Assembly (NCBI GenBank): GCA_004335835.1
Contig: RWJK01001760.1
Location: 3,621-40,570, forward strand
Direction: 5' to 3'
Length of the DNA stretch: 36,950 nt
Source of the DNA: Scenedesmus sp. ARA3
Taxonomy: Eukaryota > Chlorophyta > Chlorophyceae > Sphaeropleales > Scenedesmaceae
This document shows, piece by piece, positions 1-11,318 of this stretch; within the stretch, counting starts at the first letter, position 1, and each line of letters opens with the position of its first letter. The notes beneath the pieces are model-generated. The model searched no databases and had not been told where the DNA came from. It worked only from the letters and a program-made list of their open reading frames with translations. A program made the position numbers and the translations under genes.

Positions 1-54
<54 letters not shown>
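1..54. repeat. (GCT)18 trinucleotide microsatellite at window edge
   Basis: Eighteen uninterrupted GCT units begin at the first base, so the true length is unknown. No supported gene adjoins it. It is one of more than ten CTG/CAG tracts in the window. Confidence 0.95.
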
Positions 55-56
<2 letters not shown>

Positions 57-57
57 A

Positions 58-427
58 GGGTCCAACGTGATTGCAGTGCATGTCACGAACACTGCAGGTG
101 GGCCGCATGATGCTGCAGCGCCGGTCAAGTTGCGCTTCACAAGCCAGTCATATGCAAGACGAGCATCAGAACACAGCAGCAGAAGTGGCTGGCACAATCA
201 GGAAGCGATGAAAGCGGTTACACGTGCATGCACTCCTTGCATGCAAATCAAGCGGTATGCATCCACCAGCTTAGTGTCAGCAAGCATCATGTTGAGATCA
301 GCCCCTTTCACCTGAACCTCCAAGCAGCAGCTGTGCCCCCGCACCAGCAGTCCTCAAACCACATGTGGCGATTGATGCATGCGCAACCCTTGCAGGGCAG
401 GGCAGGTTGATGCATGCGCAACCCCCA

Positions 428-467
<40 letters not shown>

Positions 468-690
468 CTCCTCGGATGCCGCCATGGACCTGGACATGAC
501 GTATGTTGCCGCAGCGCCACTGCCGGGTGTAGTTGTCAGCGCAACTGGATGCCTGTGCAGCACCACATGTGCCCCGCGTTGATTCCGTCCGACAAACAAG
601 TTTGTCGGTACCAGCGTGATTGTGGACTGTGTTTGGTTCTGAAAGACAGCCTCAGACAGCATGAGCGCGTGTGCATCAGAGTACCCAATC
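58..690. other. Non-genic stretch with short repeats
   Basis: I see no convincing gene. Short open frames on both strands are low-complexity Ala/Leu/Ser runs created by triplet repeats. An 18-bp motif containing gatgcatgcgcaaccc occurs at 372-389 and again at 407-424 (35-bp spacing), and a (GCT)11 tract follows at 429-461. Confidence 0.6.
429..461. repeat. (GCT)11 microsatellite
   Basis: Eleven perfect GCT units. In translation they give poly-Leu, poly-Ala or poly-Ser depending on frame, which explains the spurious open frames here. Confidence 0.95.
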
Positions 691-1370
691 CGCTGCTGCA
701 TGTTCATTAATACTTCTGCTGTGCTACGGCTCATTGTGCCGGCTTTTTTTACTGTGACGCCACAGCAATGCGGGCTTGATGGCTGCAGTGCTGCTGTCAA
801 TCATGCTTGCTTGCTGTGACTAGAAATCTAGCCCCCCAGTCTGGCCTGCAATTTGCTGCCACGTAGAGCTTGTGTTGTGATTTGATGCGCCAGACATCGT
901 TGTGGCGCACACGTGCATGTGCGTCCATACATCAAGGCAGTAGTGAAGCTGCGCTGTTAGTACGGCTCATTGTGCTTTTGGCTGTGATTCCACAGCAGCA
1001 GGTGTTTGATGGCGGCAGAGCTGCTGTTTTTCACAAACACATGCTTGCTTTGAACTAGGAAAGATACCTTCCCAGTTTGATCTGCGCTTTGATGCCACAC
1101 AGAGCTTGTGTTCAAGTTGTGTTCCCATGCGCCAGAGATTGTTGCGTGGCCCACACTTATGTGCATCCATGCTTTATACATCGCTGGTGCTGCGCTGGTG
1201 CTGCGGTGCAATGCACTTGTTGCTGTGATCCCGCAACAGCACGCGTTAGATGGCTTTCCATCACCAACGCATGCTTTCTGTCCACTCGGGAATCTACCCT
1301 TCCAGTCTGACCTGCATCTTGCTGTCACACAGAGCTTGACTTTTTTTTCCATGCACCAGAGATAAGTGTG
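690..1370. repeat. Degenerate ~232-bp tandem repeat, about three units
   Basis: Marker strings recur at regular spacing. 'agagcttgtgtt' or its variant occurs near 866, 1100 and 1331. 'cggctcattgtgc' occurs near 729 and 962, with a more diverged match near 1200. Related 'gctgtgat(t/c)cc' and 'catgcttgctt' blocks lie between them. Units are clearly diverged. No coding capacity or terminal repeats are seen, so it may be an old satellite or remnants of a mobile element. Confidence 0.75.
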
Positions 1371-2450
1371 TGTCACACAACCTTTTTTGTATGCAAGTTG
1401 CCTGGGCCCTGCAACTGCTGGGCGTCTGCTTGCTGCTGTAGATCAGCTGGTGTCAGCTTGATTGATGTGACGTCAGCATCTTCTGTTTCAGTTGTCCGCA
1501 CAAACCTCAGATGAACAGCATGTTTCTGAATGGCTGGCTTGTTATGAACCCGGAGATTATGCAGATGTCCGCACGCTGCCGCAGATGCATGTTGTTTTGA
1601 TTATAGCTTTCCAAAAGACACTGTGGCAATTTTCAGTTTTTCAATCGGCACCACTCCATGAGGCGCTGCCAGTGCTGGTCATGTGTCCCCGTAATGCATG
1701 TGTTTCTGTCCTCTTTCCTTGCCGGTTTGCAGTGCTGCTTCTGATGTGTCTGCTTGCCAGCCGGCATGTTGCAACATGCAACAGCAATGCAAGAGCAATT
1801 GCTGCGCAGGGCACGTCACTCGTCACCTCAGTGCTGCACAGCACGTAGACATGCCTGTTTGCTTTGGCCTTACCCCAGACCAGTCGGGCGTTTGTGTGTA
1901 AAATGACGAATTCTAGACAAACTGTGTGCATCAACTTTCATCACACCACAAATTGCTGCAATATGAGTCATGAAGTCCTCGCATCTTCTGTGATCTCGCT
2001 GATCCTGAGGTCGTTGCATCTTCCTATGCTACTATTATGGCTTTTGACAATGCTGATGAGTGCACTTCTGTTGTTTGTTCTGGTGTCTCTGACGACGCTG
2101 AGATGTTCTGTGGCGGGTTCCTACTCCTTGGTTGAACGGAGTATGTAAGGCAATGTGTTGTACAGCACGACACCAGCTGTCCTCCTTCGATCCCTTGTAA
2201 TCAAGGCCGCCCAGTGAACTGCACGATTTTTGTGTGTTACACACCGGGAACGCAACCCGTGTTCAAGCCAACGACAGGCTCATTGTGCAAACAGCTCACC
2301 GAGTCCCGTATGTACGCGGGGCTGTTACATAAACATGTTGCGCACAGCACGCACATGCAGGCACGTCGCAGCTACTAGCTGTTGAACACCCAGATGCCAG
2401 CACTTGTGGAACCTGCAACGTGCTGTACGACACGTTGGCCTTGGATTACA
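1371..2450. other. Non-genic stretch, nothing recognised
   Basis: Only short open frames occur on both strands, with no recognisable domain, no splice-linked series and no long repeat that I could see. It may hold decayed repeat sequence. Confidence 0.5.
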
Positions 2451-4039
2451 CATGTGCACATGCAGACACAGGCTGGCGCATGATTCAACGATGATATGAT
2501 GCGCTTGATTCAACAAAAAGCCAGGCGCAACTGGCGTCGCCACTACGCAGGGCACAGGTGTAATGTGTGCTAGTCAATCATTTTCATCTTGTGGCGTCGG
2601 TACTGGCTGCCACATGCATTCACTGAAACCCCTGCCAACGATCAGCTGCCCATGCCATGCACTGCAGCAAACACACTGGACTGCTCGTGCATTGATAATC
2701 AAGTGCAGCAGCGCAAAAAACATTGACCAGGAGCGGGCCTGACTGCACAGGCAGCCGCCACCCACAGCAGCAGCAGAGAGCACTGTGGCACATCGAGAGC
2801 AATATGGCCGGCGTATACTTAGATGATGATAGAAAGTCTTTTCAACACAGCTCAGGCTCATACCCAGCGTCAATCATACAGTAGGCGCATGAAAGGCAAA
2901 CGGACCAGATTGTACGGCTCCTGGATTATGAAGAACCGAGGTAAACACATGATTGCGCACCTTCTCAAGCGGTGCTGGACCACCGGCAGAATGCAGGCAC
3001 AGCACATGCAGTGTGTGCAAAGCGCAGAACCTGTGCCGCACGCAACATCAGGTCAAGCAGTCAGCACAAGTAGCAAGACAAGACAAAGCAGTCACACCCT
3101 CAGGAGAGGCTCAGAACCAGGATCTCTAGAGATCTTGAGCTGATCGCAGGCACTTGTTGGCCTTAGAACATCATTATCTGGAGCCAGCTGATCAGGCATC
3201 CAGTGAGCGCAGCACAAACGACCAAACACAACTCAGCTCAGATCCGCCATGCAGGTATTGCAAGCATGGCAGATGTATCAAAGGAAACCCAGTCATCGCA
3301 AAACACAGCACTGTGGTGGGGTGGGTGCAGCACTGCCAGTACTGCAACCTCACATGCGCGCGTGATGCGTTGCAGTCCACGCCATCACAGACCTTGTCGT
3401 ATGGTATCACAATCCACACCAGCAAGTTGGGTGCATTATTGAATCAAATCAAAGCAAAACACCATTACACTGTTACGACAGCACGCCAGAAGGCTGACTG
3501 TTCCCACATGCGTCTGAACCACAACCTGCAACAAAGCACGGCAGCCATTACACACACGTAAGTGACTGGTGTGCTAGACCAACACTTGTCGCTGATAACA
3601 TCATATCATCATAGTCCCGTAACCTGGTGAGATGCACCCACCGCATGCAACCTCCGTCAACAAGCGTTGAATGCCCAATGCCACGTGGCACCACCCCTCT
3701 TATAACCAGCACCAGCGCATTAACCCAAACCAAACTCTGTAAAACCCATGCAAAAGCAGAAGCTGCATCGGTCTCAAGAAGCTCAAACATGCGGAGCAGT
3801 CAGGCGCAGCTGCTGCCATACAGTTTTCGTGTACTTGACTTTTGCTGCAACAGCTCATTCCATCTTTATTAAAGCAGCTCAGCCATTATACATTAACCTG
3901 CCCCAAACATCCATCATATCATAACAACTAACCCAATTTATCATTGGAACTGCACGGACTCATCACGTCACACATCAATGATCGCTGCGCGGTCATAACC
4001 ACGACAGTCAATCGCATGCGATGCTGCAGCACTGCCGCA
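2450..4039. other. Downstream flank of CHRD gene A
   Basis: No independent gene is supported. The sequence is the 3' flank of the minus-strand CHRD gene and is shared with 6560-8125. A minus-strand TGTAA motif (ttaca at 3548-3552) lies about 490 nt beyond the stop codon and could serve as a polyadenylation signal, but it is distant and not confirmed. Confidence 0.5.
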
Positions 4040-5236
4040 TCACTTGCCAAGCTTCCAGCCCTCGCGGTCACCGCAGCTCGCCTTCACGTTGCTCTTCCAG
4101 CCCTTGATGGGCATGAACTGACCGCGGATGAGGCCCGCAGGCGCTGTCACTGTGTGGATGTTTGCGTACAGCGTTCCTGCTGCGAGGTTGGTCATGAAGT
4201 CGGTCCATGAGAAGGCGACGCCGTTCAGCTGCACCAGGTCGGCTGCAGCAAACTTGCTGGTGTAGGTCTGCGGCGCAGCAACACAGCAGGAGTTGGTAAC
4301 TCAGGGGATGAGTGATTTAGATCGCTCAAATCTGCGGTTTAAGTGTATTTTTTAAGCTCCATCCTGCTGATATTGTTGGCGGTCTTGTGGGTGTGCAGCT
4401 GACACGGGGAGCTGTTGAAAGAGACATTACAGTCGGTTGCATGCAAGCCGGCTGCTGATAGATTTAACTAGGCTGGCTGTTGACAGAGATTACAGCGTAT
4501 GTTTCGCTTGCAAATTCATCCAGGCCTCGTGCTGCAACACTCACCATGGAACAGATGTCGATGGGTGCGATGGTGGGCAGGTCGGCGGCTGCGATCGTGG
4601 TGTTCTGTCCAGCCTTGAGGCCTGGCAGCAGCAGCACCACTGGGGGGCCGCTGGTGGTCGAGTTACCCTGCACAGCGCGCAGCATGCCAAGAGATTGATA
4701 TGATGGGGTGCGTTGCATCGAATTTCAAACATGTCAGAATGCTGTGATGTTGCGGTGCTGCTGGTTGGCGTGGATCGTGCGACTTGCTGCATGGTGCATT
4801 GGCTGTGGCACACTACGGCTGCGTCCTGCGAGCATCGCAAATGAAAATGTTGAGTGGTACTGATGTGACCGCTTGGTACGTAACAAGAAGCACTTCGTAA
4901 ACAAACAGTGCACATTGCACATGTTATAACATGTTATAACGTGTCATATCGCACCTTGTGGATGTGGCTCATGGTGTATCCGTTGATGTTGTACATCATC
5001 AGGCTGTAGGTGGCAGTCTGGGCAGCAGCGTCAACCACAAGGGTCATCTGCGCTACGGCAGCACCCACATTGTTACCACGCAGCTTTGACACATACACGT
5101 TGGAAGATGTAGAGCCACCGGGAGGCCACGGCTTCATGTGCTGGGCGTCAACGGTGTCATTGTTTTGCGCTGACGCAGCGCCAGCAGCGGCCAGCAGGGC
5201 TGCCAGCAGCAGCACAGCAGCAGTAGAGAGCTTCAT
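4040..5236 (-). CDS. Secreted CHRD-domain protein, paralogue A
   Basis: Three exons: 5236-4955, 4667-4545 and 4267-4040, joined in phase 0 with GT-AG introns (287 and 277 nt). Predicted protein is 210 aa. Residues 1-23 form a signal peptide (Leu/Ala-rich core ending in Ala-Ser-Ala). The rest matches the CHRD domain (first described in chordin): SHIH at the exon 1-2 join, GPPVVLLLPG, a DL-type turn, and YANIHT..APAGLIRGQ near the C-terminus. CHRD proteins are extracellular or cell-surface, with poorly defined function. The start was chosen because it opens directly with the signal peptide and is matched in paralogue B, while sequence upstream is not conserved in frame. Tandem copy at 8126-9462. 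Function and ligand unknown; domain assignment is fairly sure. Confidence 0.88.
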
Positions 5237-5326
5237 GGTGCGCCTGCAAGAAAGCATGCAGGAGAAGCGTGAGTGGAGTTAGGGGATGGGGAAGGGGGTG
5301 ACAGGCGAGATCTCCTGCTGCTGGCA

Positions 5327-5359
<33 letters not shown>

Positions 5360-5830
5360 AAGTCACGCTGTCTGTCGCGCAAGAAAGCAGGCCGTGTAAG
5401 CCAGGCACGCGTCAGTAAACTATACAGCCGCACTGAACAGTACAGTGCCAATGATCAGCCCCGATGTGGAAACGAGCAGTCCGTAGCATGGAGAGGGGCC
5501 CAACAACACCAAGCCCAATGCCATGGTCGCGGGTCAACTGACAGGTGTACTGCAGCATCTATAGTGTACAAAGTGCTCTATTGAGCAACACGGGCGTTCC
5601 GCTGTCGCGCAAGGTGGGCCTGTAGCATATTTCGCACCTACCGTCACGGGTCCTGGGCCTAGTGACAAGGGTTGTCTGAGCAGATCCTTCTGCCTGCATG
5701 ATGATACTTTGTTATCAGTGTTTGTCAGTCGATGCGATGCAGCTCGGACCTCAGCTGTTTACCGTTCAGTGGTCCTCACCTTTTGACTTCGAGCTCAAAG
5801 CAACGAGATGTCCGATTATACAGTTATAAA
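5237..5830 (-). promoter_or_regulatory. 5' flank of CHRD gene A with (CAG)9 on the coding strand
   Basis: This is the upstream region of the minus-strand CHRD gene, conserved in outline with 9463-10070. A (CTG)9 tract at 5331-5357 reads (CAG)9 on the gene strand, 95-121 nt before the ATG, and is followed by a conserved 'agtcacgct' block. The tract is probably in the 5' UTR because its frame relative to the ATG differs between the two paralogues. Confidence 0.55.
5331..5357. repeat. (CTG)9 upstream of CHRD gene A
   Basis: Nine perfect units. The equivalent tract in the paralogue has twelve. Confidence 0.95.
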
Positions 5831-6560
5831 CACATTGATACATGCCACCATGTGAAGATATCACCTCAGAGTAAGTTGCGGAGGTGAACCCTTCGGCCCA
5901 AATCGATTTGATGTCAACAGAGTGATCAGGCGAGTGACCAGGACAGCCGTGCAGGCAGTGGTTTCGGCTTAATGGCGCCCAAAGTGTGCCAAATATGTTT
6001 CAATATTTCTTTTTTGGTGCCGAAGCTAGAGGTAGCCGTGCACGCAGGAGCAACCGCAACGTATGCTGTGCCTAGAGGGCACTGCCCACCCTTGCACATC
6101 TGATGCTGTGGCAGTGTGCCCCAGGCGCGACGTAGTCCTCTCAAAAAGCGGGCCGAGCGAACAGGGCAGAACTTCCTTATTGGAATCAGCGCTGCAAAGC
6201 AGCAGCCTGCCATGCAATGCTTGCACCGGGGTCCCAGCTTTAGAAAGAATTGGGAATCCCAGCTCTGAACACCTTTGCTTCCTGCTGTGCTGGCATTGCC
6301 ACTTGTTGATGGTGCTGTGTGACATGGCAACATGGTGCACATCGAGCCGCAATATTTTCCTTTTGATACCATACGTTACACACACTCTCCTACATCACAG
6401 ACCATCGCGGTTACGACATTCACTGCATGCATATGCATGTAGTATGCATACTATGATAGGGGCCATCAAGTATGCATGAGTGATGCGCTGCCAGTGCTAG
6501 CGGCACAGCTACAGGCCGCAAGCTTCCCTGTTGATGCCTCTCACACATATTCACATGCAA
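5831..6560. other. Spacer between the two duplicated blocks
   Basis: No gene is supported. The longest open frame (6063-6479, plus) is 138 codons, Cys/Ser/His-rich, and resembles nothing I recognise. I could not see a counterpart of this stretch to the left of unit 1, so it may be unique or inserted. Two adjacent 14-bp perfect palindromes lie at 6426-6453. Confidence 0.5.
6426..6453. repeat. Two abutting 14-bp perfect palindromes
   Basis: catgcatatgcatg (6426-6439) is followed immediately by tagtatgcatacta (6440-6453). Both are exact inverted repeats without a spacer. No role is evident. Confidence 0.85.
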
Positions 6561-8125
6561 CACAAGGCTCATGCATGGCTTCAATGGTGATATGGTGTGC
6601 CTGATGCCGCATCACGCGGCAATGAGTTGCCCAATTGTGCTGTGGTAGCGAGCCAGTAGGATTCCGTCCCCCCTGGTAACCAAAAAAAAGGTTGGTTTTT
6701 CTTTGCCGGGCGCAACTGGCGCCGCCGGCGTGGCGCCGCGCCGCAGGGCATGGTTGCATTGTGTGCCAATGATATGAAGTTGCAGATAAGTTGCAGATAA
6801 CACACATTGCAGTAGCACAATGCAAACATAGTGTCAATGAATCATTCTGAGCTGCGGCGTCAGTACTGACATCGATGAGGTACTGGCCTGACTGCACATG
6901 CAGCAGCAGCAGCAGCAGCAGCAGCAGAGAGCAGTGGGGCCCACTGACAGCAGTACGATTGGCATGTAGTAGACCAATCAACCAAAGTCTCTTCAACACA
7001 ACTCAGACTCACTGCCAGCGCCAATCACGTACAATACAATGTTGTACGGATCCTGGACATGTTTCAGCGTATCTAATGTCCTATGTGGCTGCACTGCAAC
7101 ACTAGTGTGCGCAGAGTGCAGGCACATCACATGCAGTTTGTGCAAAGCACAGCAATTGTGCCGCGCGCAAAGTCAAATCAAGGAGTGAGCGCAAGCAGCA
7201 ACACAAGACAAGGCAGGTACGCCTGCAACGGAGTTTTGGCTCAGAGCAAGAATCTCTTGTGCAGATTGCAGGCATGAGTTGGCTCTGAAACATCTGATCA
7301 TATCCTGGAGCCAGCCAGTGAGGCATGCAGTAAGAGCAGCACAAACCACCAAATAAAAACCCAGCTCATCACTGCCATGCAGGCATTCCAAGCATGCAAA
7401 AATCACCTACTGAAACTCAGTCGTTGCCAACACAACACTGGGATCATCCCACCCTATGATAGGGTGCAGCATTGCTGGTGTTGCAGCACCACGTGCACAG
7501 TCCAAACCCTGACAAACCTCGTATGCATCACAATCCGCACAAGCATTTGCGTGCATAATGAATCACAGCCAATCATTCACAAGCAGCTGCTTTGCCTTGT
7601 CACAACGGCACGCCGTACGGCAGACTGTACACACATGCATCATCACTACAGCCTGCAACACAGCACGGCAGCCTTGAGACACGTCAGGCGTGAATGGCAT
7701 GCTGGCCGAACACATGTCGCTGTTGAACATGCATACCCATTGTGATATGATCGTAAGCCGTGATGTGATGTGATAGACCCACTGCATGTGACCTTTGACA
7801 GCAGCCTTGAATGCGCACGCCGAAACGCGAGATGTAACCAGCTCATCAAGCAAAACCAAATCCTGTAAAACCCAAGCGAGAGCATAAGCTGCATCTCATG
7901 TCGTGATGTCATGAAAGTCAAACATGCGGAGCAGTCAGGCGCAGCTGCTGCCATGAAATGTAAAATTACTTATGATTTGCTGCTGCAGCGCGATCCATCT
8001 TATGTAAACGCAGCCCAGTTCTTACGTCTCCTGCAGCAGACCACCAATCCATTATCAGTCGAACTCCGTGAACGCATCACTTCACATGTCAGCGACAGCT
8101 GCCACCGCCCGCATCAATTGCCGCA
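6560..8125. other. Downstream flank of CHRD gene B
   Basis: No independent gene is supported. It is the duplicated 3' flank of the minus-strand gene. Short open frames here do not align in frame with those in the matching part of unit 1, which argues against coding. Confidence 0.5.
6901..6927. repeat. (CAG)9 microsatellite
   Basis: Nine perfect units in the flank of CHRD gene B. The corresponding place in unit 1 has only a few CAG units. Confidence 0.95.
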
Positions 8126-9462
8126 TCACTTGCCGTGCTTCCAGCCCTTGCGGTCAGCGCAGCTTGCCTCAACATTGCCCTTCCAGGCCTTAGAAGGCAG
8201 CAGCTGCCCGCGGATGAGGCCTGCAGGTGCTGCCGCTGTGTGGATGTTTGCATACAACGTTCCGGCTGCGAGGTTGGTCATGAAGTCGGTCCATGAGAAG
8301 GCGACGCCATTCAGCTGCACCAGGTCCGCTGCAGCAAACTTGCTGGTGTAGGTCTGCAAGGCAGGAACAGGAACACAGCATGTGGGCAGTAGGTGAGTGG
8401 GGAAGTAGTTGCAATGCAGCAGGAACTGCGGCTTCTGCTGCTGCTGGTGGTGGTTGTGGGATTGCAGCTGGTGTTTGGGCTCGTCAGCAGGAGGCGGCGG
8501 CAGCAGCAGTGTGGCAGCCGCCGGTGTATGATTCAGTTGTTGCTCTGGGACATGGGTGCCACTGAATTCGACTGTGAGGCTGTCAACATGACTGCCTCAG
8601 AAAAAGCAGCATATGCATTACGGCATGCTAGTAGGCGTGCGGAGGGCCAAGGGACATGTGCGGCAGCAGGTTTTAGGTTCGGCTCATCCAGGCCATGTGC
8701 TGCAACACTCACCATGGAGCAGATGTCGATGGGTGCAATTGTGGGCAGGTCGGCGGCTGCGATTGTGGTGTTCTGTCCTGCCTTGAGGCCTGGCAGCAGC
8801 AGCACCACTGGGGGGCCGTTGATGCCTGCGGCACCCTGCAGGAGAGAACAGCGGCAAGGGGTTTGGTTGGATGTCTCATTATGGTGTAACGATGATGGAT
8901 TATGAGCGGTGTTGCACAAGGAACATCTGGGTTGTGAACATGTTGGTGGCCGTAGGCGTGTATTGGATCCCAATGTTCGATGCAGCTGCCTGTAACACAG
9001 CACATGTTCGTTTTGTTGCGTCTGTGCTGGCCTTGCAGCATGCAGCGCCCAACATGAAACATGCCATTGCTGTACGCCATGGACGCATTCTCTTAGTACA
9101 AGTTCGCACTGTTTCAGCCAGCAACAAGCAGTGCACACGGTTGTTAAACATCACTCGGCCGCACTCACCACATGGATGTGGCTCATGGTGTATCCGTTGA
9201 CGTTGTACATCATGAGGCTGTAGGTGGCAGTCTGGGCAGCAGCATCCACCACAAGGGTCATCTGGGCAGTAGCGGCGCCCGCATTGTCACCACGCAGCCT
9301 CGACACAAACATGGATGAAGAGGATCCGCAGCCGCTGCCGCTGCAGCCGCCAGGTGGCCACGGCTTCATGTGCTGGGCGTTGACAGTGTCATCTGCTGAC
9401 GCAGCGCCAGCAGCGGCCAGCAGGGCTGCCAGCAGCAGCACAGCAGCGGCGGAGGGCTTCAT
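8126..9462 (-). CDS. Secreted CHRD-domain protein, paralogue B
   Basis: Three exons: 9462-9169, 8835-8713 and 8353-8126, all phase 0, at the same positions as paralogue A. Predicted protein is 214 aa. The signal peptide is residues 1-23 and nearly identical to A. A Cys/Gly/Ser-rich insert (about residues 39-50) replaces a shorter linker. Exon 2 differs from A only in its first residues, and exon 3 matches A at 64 of 75 residues by my count, with changes clustered in the last 25. The SHIH, GPPVVLLLPG and YANIHT...GLIRGQ elements of the CHRD domain are intact. Intron sequence has diverged far more than exons, which suggests both copies are under selection. The frame stays open upstream of the ATG through a (CAG)12 tract, but no ATG lies there and the frame is not conserved in A, so I treat it as 5' UTR. 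Confidence 0.88.
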
Positions 9463-9554
9463 GGTGCCTGCAGGAAAGCATGCAGAAGAAGTGTGAGTGG
9501 AGTTAGTGGATGGGTTGAGGAGGGCAGGGGAGATCTGCTGCTGCTGGCACTGCA

Positions 9555-9594
<40 letters not shown>

Positions 9595-10070
9595 AGTCAC
9601 GCTTTCACTAGCTCCAGTGGCAGGCCGTCTCAGACAGGCGCACGACGAGAACAATATATGGTTACTGTAAGCATTACAGCTGACTGCAACTACCCCCGCT
9701 GCCGAAAATAGCAGCTACGAAGCTGGACACGGGCCCAAAGATCGAGCCCAATGCGTGGCCCGCCGTGATTTGACTGGGGCACTGCAGCTGCTAAAGTGCA
9801 TAAAGTACTTTACTGAGCTGATTGGGCGTTCCTTTATCGCGCAGGCTGGGCTTGCAAGCCCAATTGCACTTGCAGCGAATGTCGCACCTAGCGAAAGTGT
9901 CTTGGGCCTGGTGACAAGACGTTCCTGAGCTGATCCGTTAGCCTGCATAACAATAAAAATTTTGCAATAGTTTTAAGCCGCTTGGCTGCAGCTCGGACCT
10001 TATTTATTGGCTGTTAGCTGTCCTCACCAGATGAATATGAGCTCAGGGAAACACGTTGCTCACTGCTAGA
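9463..10070 (-). promoter_or_regulatory. 5' flank of CHRD gene B with (CAG)12 on the coding strand
   Basis: Upstream region matching 5237-5830. The (CTG)12 tract at 9556-9591 reads (CAG)12 on the gene strand, 94-129 nt before the ATG. No TATA element was identified. Confidence 0.5.
9556..9591. repeat. (CTG)12 upstream of CHRD gene B
   Basis: Twelve perfect units, positionally equivalent to the (CTG)9 of paralogue A. Confidence 0.95.
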
Positions 10071-11318
10071 ACTGAAATTGCAATTGAACAGACAAAATGA
10101 ACTGTGTGATGCTTTATGCACAAGCAGCAACTAGCTAAAAGGGTGCAGGGTTTCTTGACGGGCCCAAGCGGTCTGCTAGTCATACATGTCACGACAAGCA
10201 CTCCGCAGCACACGGGCAGCAAGTCTTTTGCTGCATTGATTGCATGAAACTATAGTCACAGCAGCGTACAGCAGAAGGTCATGTTCATACCGTTGTTCAT
10301 CATCCGGTGTCACCCGCCCAGCACCCGGCCAGCCCATGGTGACATCCATGTTCGGCCGGCGTGATTGGCTGAAACAGCTTGTTACATGATGGATATCAGT
10401 GCTATCACAAGCCTGCAAAGCTCTTTACCGAAAGCATCGCACCAAGACTGTCTTGGTGCCTGAGAAAGCACCGGCACGCACTGCTGCCCAAAATGGTTGG
10501 TTCCAGTCACGCAAAGGTGGACACCATGATGACACTGGCTGAATCATATAATATAAATCAGCGCCGCTGACTTCACAGCACTCTGCAGAGCCTGCTTGAC
10601 ATGCTGTATCATACTCGGTTAGTAACCACTGGTAGTGTACTGGCAGTACATGCTGACAGACAGGAAATAGCAGGTCTTGAAATCCATTCGGCACATGCGC
10701 GAACCCCCTGTGACACACTATTCATTTGCTGGTGCTGCCAACCAACTAGTTTTCACATTTGAAGACAAACATGAGGAAGTGATGTGTGCACGGCATCAAA
10801 CAACACGCCATGTGTGCTTAGCAACGCAACACTGCAGCGAACAATGTGCACTGTAGTGTAATACAGCTGGTAACGTACTGTAGCAGCCTGCACAACAATG
10901 CAAGGACTGCTTACCCACACTGCCGGTGTCTGTCCTGCTGTGAAACCACCCTGCATGCCTGCAAGACAGCAGGCCTACCAACACATGCACACCAGGTGAC
11001 AGCGATGCCGCAAGCTCTGTACTGCCAATGCAAAGCTGCAACTCCGGACCAGTACTCCAGCCGAAGCTGCAGTCACACGCCACGCCAACCCTCCAAAAAA
11101 CTGTCCACAGCCATCAGCTCGAGGTGGCGTACAAACCAAACACAACTGCCCAAGTTGCGGGCAGCTGGGTGTGCTTGCAGGACGCAGCACACTACGTGCT
11201 GACCGCAAGCTGGTTGCCGTACAACTGGCAGGAGGCGGCTGGGGCCTTGAAAACAGAGCACAACACAACACAAGCAGCACCTCCCTAGCTGGGGATGGTT
11301 GTCTCCTTGACTGCTGGC
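10071..11318. other. Intergenic stretch, nothing recognised
   Basis: Lies between CHRD gene B and the downstream end of the membrane protein gene. Open frames are short, Cys/His/Gln-rich and unlike known families. Part of it is presumably 3' UTR of the minus-strand gene ending at 11319. Confidence 0.5.

Larger units (their letters stand above)
2450..5830. repeat. Segmental tandem duplication, unit 1 (contains CHRD paralogue A)
   Basis: This block matches 6560-10070 in order. Examples are the 'gcgcaactggcg' region (2525 and 6710), the 'tcttcaacaca' region (about 2835 and 6990), a long stretch at about 3010-3270 that matches about 7140-7400, the three exons of the CHRD gene, the (CTG)n tract upstream of it, and 'cagctcggacct' (about 5740 and 9990). 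Offset is about 4.1-4.25 kb. Non-coding parts carry many substitutions and indels, so the duplication is not recent. The ends are approximate because similarity fades. Confidence 0.85.
6560..10070. repeat. Segmental tandem duplication, unit 2 (contains CHRD paralogue B)
   Basis: Second copy of the block described at 2450-5830, in the same orientation. It has extra bases relative to unit 1, for example longer CHRD introns (333 and 359 nt against 287 and 277). A (CAG)9 tract at 6901-6927 lies close to cagcagcagagag at about 2766-2778 in unit 1, which has only a few units. Confidence 0.85.

Noticed and set aside
1..4039. Transposon with coding capacity
   Set aside because: I saw no reverse transcriptase, transposase or integrase-like frame and no clear terminal repeats; only diverged repeats.
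6063..6479. Plus-strand 138-codon open frame in the spacer between duplicated blocks
   Set aside because: Cys/His/Ser-rich with no recognisable motif; an overlapping minus-strand frame is equally long, as expected of random GC-rich sequence.
8393..8905. Plus-strand 170-codon open frame opposite CHRD gene B
   Set aside because: It is antisense to an intron and exon 2 of the CHRD gene and has no family resemblance.
9463..9654. Upstream poly-Gln extension of CHRD protein B
   Set aside because: The frame is open but has no ATG, the equivalent CAG tract in paralogue A is in another frame, and the signal peptide begins exactly at the chosen ATG.
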